NCBI GenBank assembly: GCA_037783545.1
Contig: JBBELK010000808.1
Location: forward strand, 1-64,000
DNA: 64,000 nt
From: Henricia sp. BOLD:AAB3569
Taxonomy: Eukaryota > Echinodermata > Asteroidea > Spinulosida > Echinasteridae
Direction of reading: 5' to 3'
Position 1 is the first letter of the stretch. Every line of letters begins with the position of its first letter. Made by a program: the position numbers and the translations under genes. Shown one piece after another: positions 1 to 14,700 of this stretch. The notes beneath the pieces were generated by a model. It ran no database searches and had not been told where the DNA came from. It saw only the letters and a program-made list of their open reading frames with translations.

Positions 1-3000
1 TGTCAGGCGCCGATGAACCCCGGTCCGGAAAAAAAGAAAGTCCTGAAAATCTGCCAGCATGAGTTGGGGATATGCTAAATTTTTCATTTAGGATCATTTC
101 TAAGGCATTTTCGGAAGAGTCGATTTTTGGTAAATTTTGTAAGGACCGTACTGTCGGCGCCGATGACCCCCGGTCCCGGAAAAAAAGAAAGTCCTAAAAT
201 CTGCCAAGCATGAGTTGGGGATATGCTAAATTTTTCATTTAGGATCATTTCTAAGGCATTTTCGGAAGAGTCGATTTTTGGTAAATTTTGTAAGGACCGT
301 ACCTGTCGGCGCCGATGACCCCGGTCCCGGAAAAAAAGAAAGTCCTGAAATCTGCCAAAATGAGTTGGGGATATGCTAAATTTTCATTTAGGATCATTTC
401 TAAGGCATTTTCGGAAGAGTCGATTTTTGGTAAATTTTGTAAGGACCGTACCTGTCGGCGCCGATGACCCCGGTCCCGGAAAAAAAGAAAGTCCTGAAAT
501 CTGCCAAAATGAGTTGGGGATATGCTAAATTTTCATTTAGGATCATTTCTAAGGCATTTTCGGAAGAGTCGATTTTTTGTAAATTTTGTAAGGACCGTAC
601 CTGTCGGCGCCGATGACCCCGGTCCCGGAAAAAAAGAAAGTCCTGAAATCTGCCAAAATGAGTTGGGGATATGCTAAATTTTCATTTAGGATCATTTCTA
701 AGGCATTTTCGGAAGAGTCGATTTTTGGTAAATTTTGTAAGGACCGTACCTGTCGGCGCCGATGACCCCGGTCCCGGAAAAAAAGAAAGTCCTGAAATCT
801 GCCAAAATGAGTTGGGGATATGCTAAATTTTCATTTAGGATCATTTCTAAGGCATTTTCGGAAGAGTCGATTTTGGTAAATTTTGTAAGGACCGTACCTG
901 TCGGCGCCGATGACCCCGGTCCCGGAAAAAAGAAAGTCCTGAAATCTGCCAAAATGAGTTGGGGATATGCTAAATTTTCATTTAGGATCATTTCTAAGGC
1001 ATTTTCGGAAGAGTCGATTTTTGGTAAATTTTGTAAGGACCGTACCTGTCGGCGCCGATGACCCCGGTCCCGGAAAAAAAGAACAGTCCTGAAATCTGCC
1101 AAAATGAGTTGGGGATATGCTAAATTTTCATTTAGGATCATTTCTAAGGCATTTTCGGAAGAGTCGATTTTTGGTAAATTTTGTAAGGACCGTACCTGTC
1201 GGCGCCGATGACCCCGGTCCCGGAAAAAAAGAAAGTCCTGAAATCTGCCAAAATGAGTTGGGGATATGCTAAATTTTCATTTAGGCTCATTTCTAAGGCA
1301 TTTTCGGAAGAGTCGATTTTTGGTAAATTTTGTAAGGACCGTACCTGTCGGCGCCGATGACCCCGGTCCCGGAAAAAAAGAAAGTCCTGAAATCTGCCAA
1401 AATGAGTTGGGGATATGCTAAATTTTCATTTATGATCATTTCTAAGGCATTTTCGGAAGAGTCCATTTTTGGTAAATTTTGTAAGGACCGTACCTGTCGG
1501 CGCCGATGACCCCGGTCCCGGAAAAAAGAAAGTCCTGAAATCTGCCAAAATGAGTTGGAGATATGCTAAATTTTCATTTAGGATCATTTCTAAGGCATTT
1601 TCGGAAGAGTCAATTTTTTGTAAATTTTGTAAGGACCGTACCTGTCGGCGCCGATGACCCCCGGTCCCGGAAAAAAAGAAAGTCCTGAAATCTGCCAAAA
1701 TGAGTTGGGGATATGCTAAATTTTCATTTAGGATCATTTCTAAGGCATTTTCGGAAGAGTCGATTTTTGGTAAATTTTGTAAGGGACCGTACCTGTCGGC
1801 GCCGATGACCCCGGTCCCGGAAAAAAAGAAAGTCCTGAAATCTGCCAAAATGAGTTGGGGATATGCTAAATTTTCATTTAGGATCATTTCTAAGGCATTT
1901 TCGGAAGAGTCGATTTTTGGTAAATTTTGTAAGGACCGTACCTGTCGGCGCCGATGACTCCGGTCCCGGAAAAAAAGAAAGTCCTGAAATCTGCCAAAAT
2001 GAGTTGGGGATATGCTAAATTTTCATTTAGGATCATTTCTAAGGCATTTTCGGAAGAGTCGATTTTTTGTAAATTTTGTAAGGACCGTACCTGTCGGCGC
2101 CGATGACCCCGGTCCCGGAAAAAAAGAAAGTCCTGAAATCTGCCAAAATGAGTTGGGGATATGCTAAATTTTCATTTAGGCTCATTTCTAAGGCATTTTC
2201 GGAAGAGTCGATTTTTGGTAAATTTTGTAAGGACCGTACCTGTCGGCGCCGATGACCCCGGTCCCGGAAAAAAAGAAAGTCCTGAAATCTGCCAAAATGA
2301 GTTGGGGATATGCTAAATTTTCATTTATGATCATTTCTAAGGCATTTTCGGAAGAGTCCATTTTTGGTAAATTTTGTAAGGACCGTACCTGTCGGCGCCG
2401 ATGACCCCGGTCCCGGAAAAAAAGAAAGTCCTGAAATCTGCCAAAATGAGTTGGGGATATGCTAAATTTTCATTTAGGATCATTTCTAAGGCATTTTCGG
2501 AAGAGTCGATTTTTGGTAAATTTTGTAAGGACCGTACCTGTCGGCGCCGATGACCCCGGTCCCGGAAAAAAAGAAAGTCCTGAAATCTGCCAAAATGAGT
2601 TGGGGATATGCTAAATTTTCATTTAGGATCATTTCTAAGGCATTTTCGGAAGAGTCGATTTTTGGTAAATTTTGTAAGGACCGTACCTGTCGGCGCCGAT
2701 GACCCCGGTCCCGGAAAAAAAGAAAGTCCTGAAATCTGCCAAAATGAGTTGGGGATATGCTAAATTTCATTTAGGATCATTTCTAAGGCATTTTCGGAAG
2801 AGTCGATTTTTGGTAAATTTTGTAAGGACCGTACCTGTCGGCGCCGATGACCCCGGTCCCGGAAAAAAAGAAAGTCCTGAAATCTGCCAAAATGAGTTGG
2901 GGATATGCTAAATTTTCATTTATGATCATTTCTAAGGCATTTTCGGAAGAGTCAATTTTTTGTAAATTTTGTAAGGACCGTACCTGTCGGCGCCGATGAC

Positions 3001-6000
3001 CCCGGTCCCGGAAAAAAAGAAAGTCCTGAAATCTGCCAAAATGAGTTGGAGATATGCTAAATTTTCATTTAGGATCATTTCTAAGGCATTTTCGGAAGAG
3101 TCAATTTTTTGTAAATTTTGTAAGGACCGTACCTGTCGGCGCCGATGACCCCGGTCCCGGAAAAAAAGAAAGTCCTGAAATCTGCCAAAATGAGTTGGGG
3201 ATATGCTAAATTTTCATTTAGGATCATTTCTAAGGCATTTTCGGAAGAGTCGATTTTTGGTAAATTTTGTAAGGACCGTACCTGTCGGCGCCGATGACCC
3301 CGGTCCCGGAAAAAAAGAAAGTCCTGAAATCTGCCAAAATGAGTTGGGGATATGCTAAATTTTCATTTAGGATCATTTCTAAGGCATTTTCGGAAGAGTC
3401 GATTTTTGGTAAATTTTGTAAGGACCGTACCTGTCGGCGCCGATGACCCCGGTCCCGGAAAAAAGAAAGTCCTGAAATCTGCCAAAATGAGTTGGGGATA
3501 TGCTAAATTTTCATTTAGGATCATTTCTAAGGCATTTTCGGAAGAGTCGATTTTTGGTAAATTTTGTAAGGACCGTACCTGTCGGCGCCGATGACCCCGG
3601 TCCCGGAAAAAAAGAAAGTCCTGAAATCTGCCAAAATGAGTTGGGGATATGCTAAATTTTCATTTAGGATCATTTCTAAGGCATTTTCGGAAGAGTCGAT
3701 TTTTGGTAAATTTTGTAAGGACCGTACCTGTCGGCGCCGATGACCCCGGTCCCGGAAAAAAGAAAGTCCTGAAATCTGCCAAAATGAGTTGGGGATATGC
3801 TAAATTTTCATTTATGATCATTTCTAAGGCATTTTCGGAAGAGTCAATTTTTGTAAATTTTGTAAGGACCGTACCTGTCGGCGCCGATGACCCCGGTCCC
3901 GGAAAAAAAGAAAGTCCTGAAATCTGCCAAAATGAGTTGGAGATATGCTAAATTTTCATTTAGGATCATTTCTAAGGCATTTTCGGAAGAGTCAATTTTT
4001 TGTAAATTTTGTAAGGACCGTACCTGTCGGCGCCGATGACCCCGTCCCGGAAAAAAAGAAAGTCCTGAAATCTGCCAAAATGAGTTGGGGATATGCTAAA
4101 TTTTCATTTAGGATCATTTCTAAGGCATTTTCGGAAGAGTCGATTTTTGGTAAATTTTGTAAGGACCGTACCTGTCGGCGCCGATTGACCCCGGTCCCGG
4201 AAAAAAAGAAAGTCCTGAAATCTGCCAAAATGAGTTGGGGATATGCTAAATTTTCATTTAGGATCATTTCTAAGGCATTTTCGGAAGAGTCGATTTTTGG
4301 TAAATTTTGTAAGGACCGTACCTGTCGGCGCCGATGACCCCGGTCCCGGAAAAAAAGAAAGTCCTGAAATCTGCCAAAATGAGTTGGGGATATGCTAAAT
4401 TTTCATTTAGGATCATTTCTAAGGCATTTTCGGAAGAGTCGATTTTTGGTAAATTTTGTAAGGACCGTACCTGTCGGCGCCGATGACCCCGGTCCCGGAA
4501 AAAAAGAAAGTCCTGAAATCTGCCAAAATGAGTTGGGGATATGCTAAATTTTCATTTAGGATCATTTCTAAGGAATTTTCGGAAGAGTCGATTTTTGGTA
4601 AATTTTGTAAGGACCGTACCTGTCGGCGCCGATGACCCCGGTCCCGGAAAAAAAGAAAGTCCTGAAATCTGCCAAAATGAGTTGGGGATATGCTAAATTT
4701 TCATTTAGGATCATTTCTAAGGCATTTTCGGAAGAGTCGATTTTTGGTAAATTTTGTAAGGACCGTACCTGTCGGCGCCGATGACCCCGGTCCCCGGAAA
4801 AAAAGAAAGTCCTGAAATCTGCCAAAATGAGTTGGGGATATGCTAAATTTTCATTTATGATCATTTCTAAGGCATTTTCGGAAAAGTCAATTTTTGTAAA
4901 TTTTGTAAGGACCGTACCTGTCGGCGCCGATGACCCCGGTCCCGGAAAAAAAGAAAGTCCTGAAATCTGCCAAAATGAGTTGGGATATGCTAAATTTTCA
5001 TTTAGGATCATTTCTAAGGCATTTTCGGAAAGAGTCAATTTTTTGTAAATTTTGTAAGGACCGTACCTGTCGGCGCCGATGACCCCGGTCCCGGAAAAAA
5101 AGAAAGTCCTGAAATCTGCCAAAATGAGTTGGGGATATGCTAAATTTTCATTTAGGATCATTTCTAAGGCATTTTCGGAAGAGTCGATTTTTGGTAAATT
5201 TTGTAAGGACCGTACCTGTCGGCGCCGATGACCCCGGTCCCGGAAAAAAAGAAAGTCCTGAAATCTGCCAAAATGAGTTGGGGATATGCTAAATTTTCAT
5301 TTAGGATCATTTCTAAGGCATTTTCGGAAGAGTCGATTTTTGGTAAATTTTGTAAGGACCGTACCTGTCGGCGCCGATGACCCCGGTCCCGGAAAAAAAG
5401 AAAGTCCTGAAATCTGCCAAAATGAGTTGGGGATATGCTAAATTTTCATTTAGGATCATTTCTAAGGCATTTTCGGAAGAGTCGATTTTTGGTAAATTTT
5501 GTAAGGACCGTACCTGTCGGCGCCGATGACCCCGGTCCCGGAAAAAAAGAAAGTCCTGAAATCTGCCAAAATGAGTTGGGGATATGCTAAATTTTCATTT
5601 AGGATCATTTCTAAGGCATTTTCGGAAGAGTCGATTTTTTGTAAATTTTGTAAGGACCGTACCTGTCGGCGCCGATGACCCCGGTCCCGGAAAAAAGAAA
5701 GTCCTGAAATCTGCCAAAATGAGTTGGGGATATGCTAAATTTTCATTTAGGATCATTTCTAAGGCATTTTCGGAAGAGTCAATTTTTTGTAAATTTTGTA
5801 AGGACCGTACCTGTCGGCGCCGATGACTCCGGTCCCGGAAAAAAGAAAGTCCTGAAATCTGCCAAAATGAGTTGGGGATATGCTAAATTTTCATTTAGGA
5901 TCATTTCTAAGGCATTTTCGGAAGAGTCGATTTTTTGTAAATTTTGTAAGGACCGTACCTGTCGGCGCCGATGACCCCGGTCCCGGAAAAAAAGAAAGTC

Positions 6001-9000
6001 CTGAAATCTGCCAAAATGAGTTGGGGATATGCTAAATTTTCATTTAGGCTCATTTCTAAGGCATTTTCGGAAGAGTCGATTTTTGGTAAATTTTGTAAGG
6101 ACCGTACCTGTCGGCGCCGATGACCCCGGTCCCGGAAAAAAAGAAAGTCCTGAAATCTGCCAAAATGAGTTGGGGATATGCTAAATTTTCATTTATGATC
6201 ATTTCTAAGGCATTTTCGGAAGAGTCCATTTTTGGTAAATTTTGTAAGGACCGTACCTGTCGGCGCCGATGACCCCGGTCCGGAAAAAAAGAAAGTCCTG
6301 AAATCTGCCAAAATGAGTTGGGGATATGCTAAATTTTCATTTAGGATCATTTCTAAGGCATTTTCGGAAGAGTCGATTTTTGGTAAATTTTGTAAGGACC
6401 GTACCTGTCGGCGCCGATGACCCCGGTCCCGGAAAAAAAGAAAGTCCTGAAATCTTCCAAAATGAGTTGGGGATATGCTAAATTTTCATTTAGGATCATT
6501 TCTAAGGCATTTTCGGAAGAGTCGATTTTTGGTAAATTTTGTAAGGACCGTACCTGTCGGCGCCGATGACCCCGGTCCCGGAAAAAAAGAAAGTCCTGAA
6601 ATCTGCCAAAATGAGTTGGGGATATGCTAAATTTTCATTTAGGATCATTTCTAAGGCATTTTCGGAAGAGTCGATTTTTGGTAAATTTTGTAAGGACCGT
6701 ACCTTGTCGGCGCCGATGACCCCGGTCCCGGAAAAAAAGAAAGTCCTGAAATCTGCCAAAATGAGTTGGGGATATGCTAAATTTTCATTTATGATCATTT
6801 CTAAGGCATTTTCGGAAGAGTCAATTTTTTGTAAATTTTGTAAGGACCGTACCTGTCGGCGCCGATGACCCCGGTCCCGGAAAAAAAGAAAGTCCTGAAA
6901 TCTGCCAAAATGAGTTGGAGATATGCTAAATTTTCATTTAGGATCATTTCTAAGGCATTTTCGGAAGAGTCAATTTTTTGTAAATTTTGTAAGGACCGTA
7001 CCTGTCGGCGCCGATGACCCCGGTCCCGGAAAAAAAGAAAGTCCTGAAATCTGCCAAAATGAGTTGGGGATATGCTAAATTTTCATTTATGATCATTTCT
7101 AAGGCATTTTCGGAAGAGTCCATTTTTGGTAAATTTTGTAAGGGACCGTACCTGTCGGCGCCGATGACCCGGTCCCGGAAAAAAAGAAAGTCCTGAAATC
7201 TGCCAAAATGAGTTGGGGATATGCTAAATTTTCATTTAGGATCATTTCTAAGGCATTTTCGGAAGAGTCGATTTTTGGTAAATTTTGTAAGGACCGTACC
7301 TGTCGGCGCCGATGACCCCGGTCCCGGAAAAAAGAAAGTCCTGAAATCTGCCAAAATGAGTTGGGGATATGCTAAATTTTCATTTAGGATCATTTCTAAG
7401 GCATTTTCGGAAGAGTCGATTTTTGGTAAATTTTGTAAGGACCGTACCTGTCGGCGCCGATGACCCCGGTCCCGGAAAAAAAGAAAGTCCTGAAATCTGC
7501 CAAAATGAGTTGGGGATATGCTAAATTTTCATTTAGGATCATTTCTAAGGCATTTTCGGAAGAGTCGATTTTTGGTAAATTTTGTAAGGACCGTACCTGT
7601 CGGCGCCGATGACCCCGGTCCCGGAAAAAAAGAAAGTCCTGAAATCTGCCAAAATGAGTTGGGGATATGCTAAATTTTCATTTATGATCATTTCTAAGGC
7701 ATTTTCGGAAGAGTCAATTTTTTGTAAATTTTGTAAGGACCGTACCTGTCGGCGCCGATGACCCCGGTCCCGGAAAAAAAGAAAGTCCTGAAATCTGCCA
7801 AAATGAGTTGGAGATATGCTAAATTTTCATTTAGGATCATTTCTAAGGCATTTTCGGAAGAGTCAATTTTTTGTAAATTTTGTAAGGACCGTACCTGTCG
7901 GCGCCGATGACCCCGGTCCCGGAAAAAAAGAAAGTCCTGAAATCTGCCAAAATGAGTTGGGGATATGCTAAATTTTCATTTAGGATCATTTCTAAGGCAT
8001 TTTCGGAAGAGTCGATTTTTGGTAAATTTTGTAAGGACCGTACCTGTTGGCGCCGATGACCCCGGTCCCGGAAAAAAAGAAAGTCCTGAAATCTGCCAAA
8101 ATGAGTTGGGGATATGCTAAATTTTCATTTAGGATCATTTCTAAGGCATTTTCGGAAGAGTCGATTTTTGGTAAATTTTGTAAGGACCGTACCTGTCGGC
8201 GCCGATGACCCCGGTCCCGGAAAAAAAGAAAGTCCTGAAATCTGCCAAAATGAGTTGGGGATATGCTAAATTTTCATTTAGGATCATTTCTAAGGCATTT
8301 TCGGAAGAGTCGATTTTTGGTAAATTTTGTAAGGACCGTACCTGTCGGCGCCGATGACCCCGGTCCCGGAAAAAAAGAAAGTCCTGAAATCTGCCAAAAT
8401 GAGTTGGGGATATGCTAAATTTTCATTTAGGATCATTTCTAAGGCATTTTCGGAAGAGTCGATTTTTTGTAAATTTTGTAAGGACCGTACCTGTCGGCGC
8501 CGATGACCCCGGTCCCGGAAAAAAAGAAAGTCCTGAAATCTGCCAAAATGAGTTGGGGATATGCTAAATTTTCATTTAGGATCATTTCTAAGGCATTTTC
8601 GGAAGAGTCAATTTTTTGTAAATTTTGTAAGGACCGTACCTGTCGGCGCCGATGACCCCGGTCCCGGAAAAAAAGAAAGTCCTGAAATCTGCCAAAATGA
8701 GTTGGGGATATGCTAAATTTTCATTTAGGCTCATTTCTAAGGCATTTTCGGAAGAGTCGATTTTTGGTAAATTTTGTAAGGACCGTACCTGTCGGCGCCG
8801 ATGACCCCGGTCCCGGAAAAAAAGAAAGTCCTGAAATCTGCCAAAATGAGTTGGGGATATGCTAAATTTTCATTTATGATCATTTCTAAGGCATTTTCGG
8901 AAGAGTCCATTTTTGGTAAATTTTGTAAGGACCGTACCTGTCGGCGCCGATGACCCCGGTCCCGGAAAAAAAGAAAGTCCTGAAATCTGCCAAAATGAGT

Positions 9001-10739
9001 TGGAGATATGCTAAATTTTCATTTAGGATCATTTCTAAGGCATTTTCGGAAGAGTCAATTTTTTGTAAATTTTGTAAGGACCGTACCTGTCGGCGCCGAT
9101 GACCCCGGTCCCGGAAAAAAAGAAAGTCCTGAAATCTGCCAAAATGAGTTGGGGATATGCTAAATTTTCATTTAGGATCATTTCTAAGGCATTTTCGGAA
9201 GAGTCGATTTTTGGTAAATTTTGTAAGGACCGTACCTGTCGGCGCCGATGACCCCGGTCCCGGAAAAAAAAAAAGTCCTGAAATCTGCCAAAATGAGTTG
9301 GGGATATGCTAAATTTTCATTTAGGATCATTTCTAAGGCATTTTCGGAAGAGTCGATTTTTTGTAAATTTTGTAAGGACCGTACCTGTCAGCGCCGATGA
9401 CCCCGGTCCCGGAAAAAAAGAAAGTCCTGAAATCTGCCAAAATGAGTTGGAGATATGCTAAATTTTCATTTAGGATCATTTCTAAGGCATTTTCGGAAGA
9501 GTCAATTTTTTGTAAATTTTGTAAGGACCGTACCTGTCGGCGCCGATGACCCCGGTCCCGGAAAAAAAGAAAGTCCTGAAATCTGCCAAAATGAGTTGGG
9601 GATATGCTAAATTTTCATTTAGGATCATTTCTAAGGCATTTTCGGAAGAGTCGATTTTTGGTAAATTTTGTAAGGACCGTACCTGTCGGCGCCGATGACC
9701 CCGGTCCCGGAAAAAAAGAAAGTCCTGAAATCTGCCAAAATGAGTTGGGGATATGCTAAATTTTCATTTATGATCATTTCTAAGGCATTTTCGGAAGAGT
9801 CCATTTTTGGTAAATTTTGTAAGGACCGTACCTGTCGGCGCCGATGACCCCGGTCCCGGAAAAAAAGAAAGTCCTGAAATCTGCCAAAATGAGTTGGGGA
9901 TATGCTAAATTTTCATTTAGGATTATTTCTAAGGCATTTTCGGAAGAGTCGATTTTTGGTAAATTTTGTAAGGACCGTACCTGTCGGCGCCGATGACCCC
10001 GGTCCCGGAAAAAAAGAAAGTCCTAAAATCTGCCAACATGAGTTGGGGATATGCTAAATTTTCATTTAGGATCATTTCTAAGGCATTTTCGGAAGAGTCG
10101 ATTTTTGGTAAATTTTGTAAGGACCGTACCTGTCGGGCGCCGATGACCCCGGTCCCGGAAAAAAAGAAAGTCCTGAAATCTGCCAAAATGAGTTGGGGAT
10201 ATGCTAAATTTTCATTTAGGATCATTTCTAAGGCATTTTCGGAAGAGTCGATTTTTGGTAAATTTTGTAAGGACCGTACCTGTCGGCGCCGATGACCCCG
10301 GTCCCGGAAAAAAAGAAAGTCCTGAAATCTGCCAAAATGAGTTGGGGATATGCTAAATTTTCATTTAGGATCATTTCTAAGGCATTTTCGGAAGAGTCGA
10401 TTTTTTGTAAATTTTGTAAGGACCGTACCTGTCGGCGCCGATGACCCCGGTCCCGGAAAAAAAGAAAGTCCTGAAATCTGCCAAAATGAGTTGGGGATAT
10501 GCTAAATTTTCATTTAGGATCATTTCTAAGGCATTTTCGGAAGAGTCAATTTTTTGTAAATTTTGTAAGGACCGTACCTGTCGGCGCCGATGACCCCGGT
10601 CCCGGAAAAAAAGAAAGTCCTGAAATCTGCCAAAATGAGTTGGGGATATGCTAAATTTTCATTTAGGATCATTTCTAAGGCATTTTCGGAAGAGTCAATT
10701 TTTTGTAAATTTTGTAAGGACCGTACTTGTCGGCGCCGA

Positions 10740-11760
10740 TGACTCCGGTCCCGGAAAAAAAGAAAGTCCTGAAATCTGCCAAAATGAGTTGGGGATATGC
10801 TAAATTTTCATTTAGGATCATTTCTAAGGCATTTTCGGAAGAGTTGATTTTTGGTAAATTTTGTAAGGACCGTACCTGTCGGCGCCGATGACCCCGGTCC
10901 CGGAAAAAAAGAAAGTCCTGAAATCTGCCAAAATGAGTTGGGGATATGCTAAATTTTCATTTAGGATCATTTCTAAGGCATTTTCGGAAGAGTCGATTTT
11001 TGGTAAATTTTGTAAGGACCGTACCTGTCGGCGCCGATGACCCCGGTCCCGGAAAAAAAGAAAGTCCTGAAATCTGCCAAAATGAGTTAGGGATATGCTA
11101 AATTTTTTTTTATTTAGGATCATTTCTAAGGCATTTTCGGAAGAGTCGATTTTTGGTAAATTTTGTAAGGACCGTACCTGTCGGCGCCGATGACCCCGGT
11201 CCCGGAAAAAAAGAAAGTCCTGAAATCTGCCAAAATGAGTTGGGGATATGCTAAATTTTCATTTAGGATCATTTCTAAGGCATTTTCGGAAGAGTCAATT
11301 TTTTGTAAATTTTGTAAGGACCGTACTTGTCGGCGCCGATGACTCCGGTCCCGGAAAAAAAGAAAGTCCTGAAATCTGCCAAAATGAGTTGGGGATATGC
11401 TAAATTTTCATTTAGGATCATTTCTAAGGCATTTTCGGAAGAGTTGATTTTTGGTAAATTTTGTAAGGACCGTACCTGTCGGCGCCGATGACCCCGGTCC
11501 CGGAAAAAAAGAAAGTCCTGAAATCTGCCAAAATGAGTTGGGGATATGCTAAATTTTCATTTAGGATCATTTCTAAGGCATTTTCGGAAGAGTCGATTTT
11601 TGGTAAATTTTGTAAGGACCGTACCTGTCGGCGCCGATGACCCCGGTCCCGGAAAAAAAGAAAGTCCTGAAATCTGCCAAAATGAGTTAGGGATATGCTA
11701 AATTTTTTTTTTATTTAGGATCATTTCTAAGGCATTTTCGGAAGAGTCGATTTTTGGTAA
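10740..11760. repeat. 600-bp (four-monomer) duplication in the satellite
   Basis: Two monomers share a rare variant, GAGTTAGGGATATGC followed by a T-run expansion before ATTTAGG, at about 11088 and 11688. The preceding monomers also match (GACTCCGG at 10741 and 11341; GAGTTGATTTTTGG after it). This is a recent four-monomer tandem duplication, with one base of extra T in the second copy. Confidence 0.75.
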
Positions 11761-14700
11761 ATTTTGTAAGGACCGTACCTGTCGGCGCCGATGACCCCGG
11801 TCCCGGAAAAAAAGAAAGTCCTGAAATCTGCCAAAATGAGTTGGAGATATGCTAAATTTTCATTTAGGATCATTTCTAAGGCATTTTCGGAAGAGTCAAT
11901 TTTTTGTAAATTTTGTAAGGACCGTACCAGTCGGCGCCGATGACCCCGGTCCCGGAAAAAAAGAAAGTCCTGAAATCTGCCAAAATGAGTTGGGGATATG
12001 CTAAATTTTAATTTAGGATCATTTCTAAGGCATTTTCGGAACAGTTGATTTTTGGTAAATTTTGTAAGGACCGTACCTGTCGGCGCCGATGACCCCGGTC
12101 CCTAAAAAAAAGAAAGTCCTGAAATCTGCCAAAATGAGTTGGGGATATGCTAAATTTTCATTTAGGATCATTTCTAAGGCATTTTCGGAAGAGTCGATTT
12201 TTGGTAAATTTTGTAAGGACCGTACCTGTCGGCGCCGATGACCCCGGTCCCGGAAAAAAAGAAAGTCCTGAAATCTGCCAAAATGAGTTGGGGATATGCT
12301 AAATTTTCATTTAGGATCATTTCTAAGGCATTTTCGGAAGAGTCGATTTTTGGTAAATTTTGTAAGGACCGTACCTGTCGGCGCCGATGACCCCGGTCCC
12401 GGAAAAAAAGAAAGTCCTGAAATCTGCCAAAATGAGTTGGGGATATGCTAAATTTTCATTTAGGATCATTTCTAAGGCATTTTCGGAAGAGTTGATTTTT
12501 TGTAAATTTTGTAAGGACCGTACCTGTCGGCGCCGATGACCCCGGTCCCGGAAAAAAAGAAAGTCCTGAAATCTGCCAAAATGAGTTGGGGATATGCTAA
12601 ATTTTCATTTAGGATCATTTCTAAGGCATTTTCGGAAGAGTCGATTTTTAGTAAATTTTGTAAGGACCGTACCTGTCAGCGCCGATGACCCCGGTCCTGA
12701 AATCTGCCAAAATGAGTTGGGGATATGCTAAATTTTCATTTAGGATCATTTCTAAGGCATTTTCGGAAGAGTCGATTTTTTGTAAATTTTGTAAGGACCG
12801 TACCTGTCGGCGCCGATGACCCCGGTCCTGGAAAAAAAGAAAGTCCTGAAATCTGCCAAAATGAGTTGGGGATATGCTAAATTTTCATTTAGGATCATTT
12901 CTAAGGCATTTTCGGAAGAGTTGATTTTTGGTAAATTTTGTAAGGACCGTACCTGTCGGCGCCGATGACCCCGGTCCCGGAAAAAAAGAAAGTCCGGAAA
13001 TCTGCCAAAATGAGTTGGGGATATGCTAAATTTTCATTTAGGATCATTTCTAAGGCATTTTCGGAAGAGTCAATTTTTTGTAAATTTTGTAAGGACCGTA
13101 CCTGTCGGCGCCGATGACCCCGGTCCTGGAAAAAAAGAAAGTCCTGAAATGTGCCAAAATGAGTTGGGGATATGCTAAATTTTCATTTAGGATCATTTCT
13201 AAGGCATTTTCGGAAGAGTTGATTTTTGGTAAATTTTGTAAGGACCGTACCTGTCGGCGCCGATGACCCCGGTCCCGGAAAAAAAGAAAGTCCTGAAATC
13301 TGCCAAAATGAGTTGGGGATATGCTAAATTTTCATTTAGGATCATTTCTAAGGCATTTTCGGAAGAGTCGATTTTTAGTAAATTTTGTAAGGACCGTACC
13401 TGTCGGCGCCGATGACCCCGGTCCTGGAAAAAAAGAAAGTCCGGAAATCTGCCAAAATGAGTTGGGGATATGCTAAATTTTCATTTAGGATCATTTCTAA
13501 GGCATTTTCGGAAGAGTCAATTTTTTGTAAATTTTGTAAGGACCGTACCTGTCGGCGCCGATGACCCCGGTCCTGGAAAAAAAGAAAGTCCTGAAATGTG
13601 CCAAAATGAGTTGGGGATATGCTAAATTTTCATTTAGGATCATTTCTAAGGCATTTTCGGAAGAGTTGATTTTTGGTAAATTTTGTAAGGACCGTACCTG
13701 TCGGCGCCGATGACCCCGGTCCCGGAAAAAAAGAAAGTCCTGAAATCTGCCAAAATGAGTTGGGGATATGCTAAATTTTCATTTAGGATCATTTCTAAGG
13801 CATTTTCGGAAGAGTCGATTTTTAGTAAATTTTGTAAGGACCGTACCTGTCGGCGCCGATGACCCCGGTCCTGGAAAAAAAGAAAGTCCTGAAATCTGCC
13901 AAAATGAGTTGGGGATATGCTAAATTTTCATTTAGGATCATTTCTAAGGCATTTTCGGAAGAGTCGATTTTTTGTAAATTTTGTAAGGACCGTACCTGTC
14001 GGCGCCGATGACCCCGGTCCTGGAAAAAAAGAAAGTCCTGAAATCTGCCAAAATGAGTTGGGGATATGCTAAATTTTCATTTAGGATCATTTCTAAGGCA
14101 TTTTCGGAAGAGTTGATTTTTGGTAAATTTTGTAAGGACCGTACCTGTCGGCGCCGATGACCCCGGTCCCGGAAAAAAAGAAAGTCCGGAAATCTGCCAA
14201 AATGAGTTGGGGATATGCTAAATTTTCATTTAGGATCATTTCTAAGGCATTTTCGGAAGAGTCAATTTTTTTGTAAATTTTGTAAGGACCGTACCTGTCG
14301 GCGCCGATGACCCCGGTCCTGGAAAAAAAGAAAGTCCTGAAATGTGCCAAAATGAGTTGGGGGATATGCTAAATTTTCATTTAGGATCATTTCTAAGGCA
14401 TTTTCGGAAGAGTTGATTTTTGGTAAATTTTGTAAGGACCGTACCTGTCGGCGCCGATGACCCCGGTCCTGGAAAAAAAGAAAGTCCTGAAATCTGCCAA
14501 AATGAGTTGGGGATATGCTAAATTTTCATTTAGGATCATTTCTAAGGCATTTTCGGAAGAGTTGATTTTTTGTAAATTTTGTAAGGACCGTACCTGTCGG
14601 CGCCGATGACCCCGGTCCCGGAAAAAAAGAAAGTTCCTAAATCTGCCAAAATAAGTTGGGGATATGCTAAATTTTCATTTAGGATCATTTCTAAGGCATT

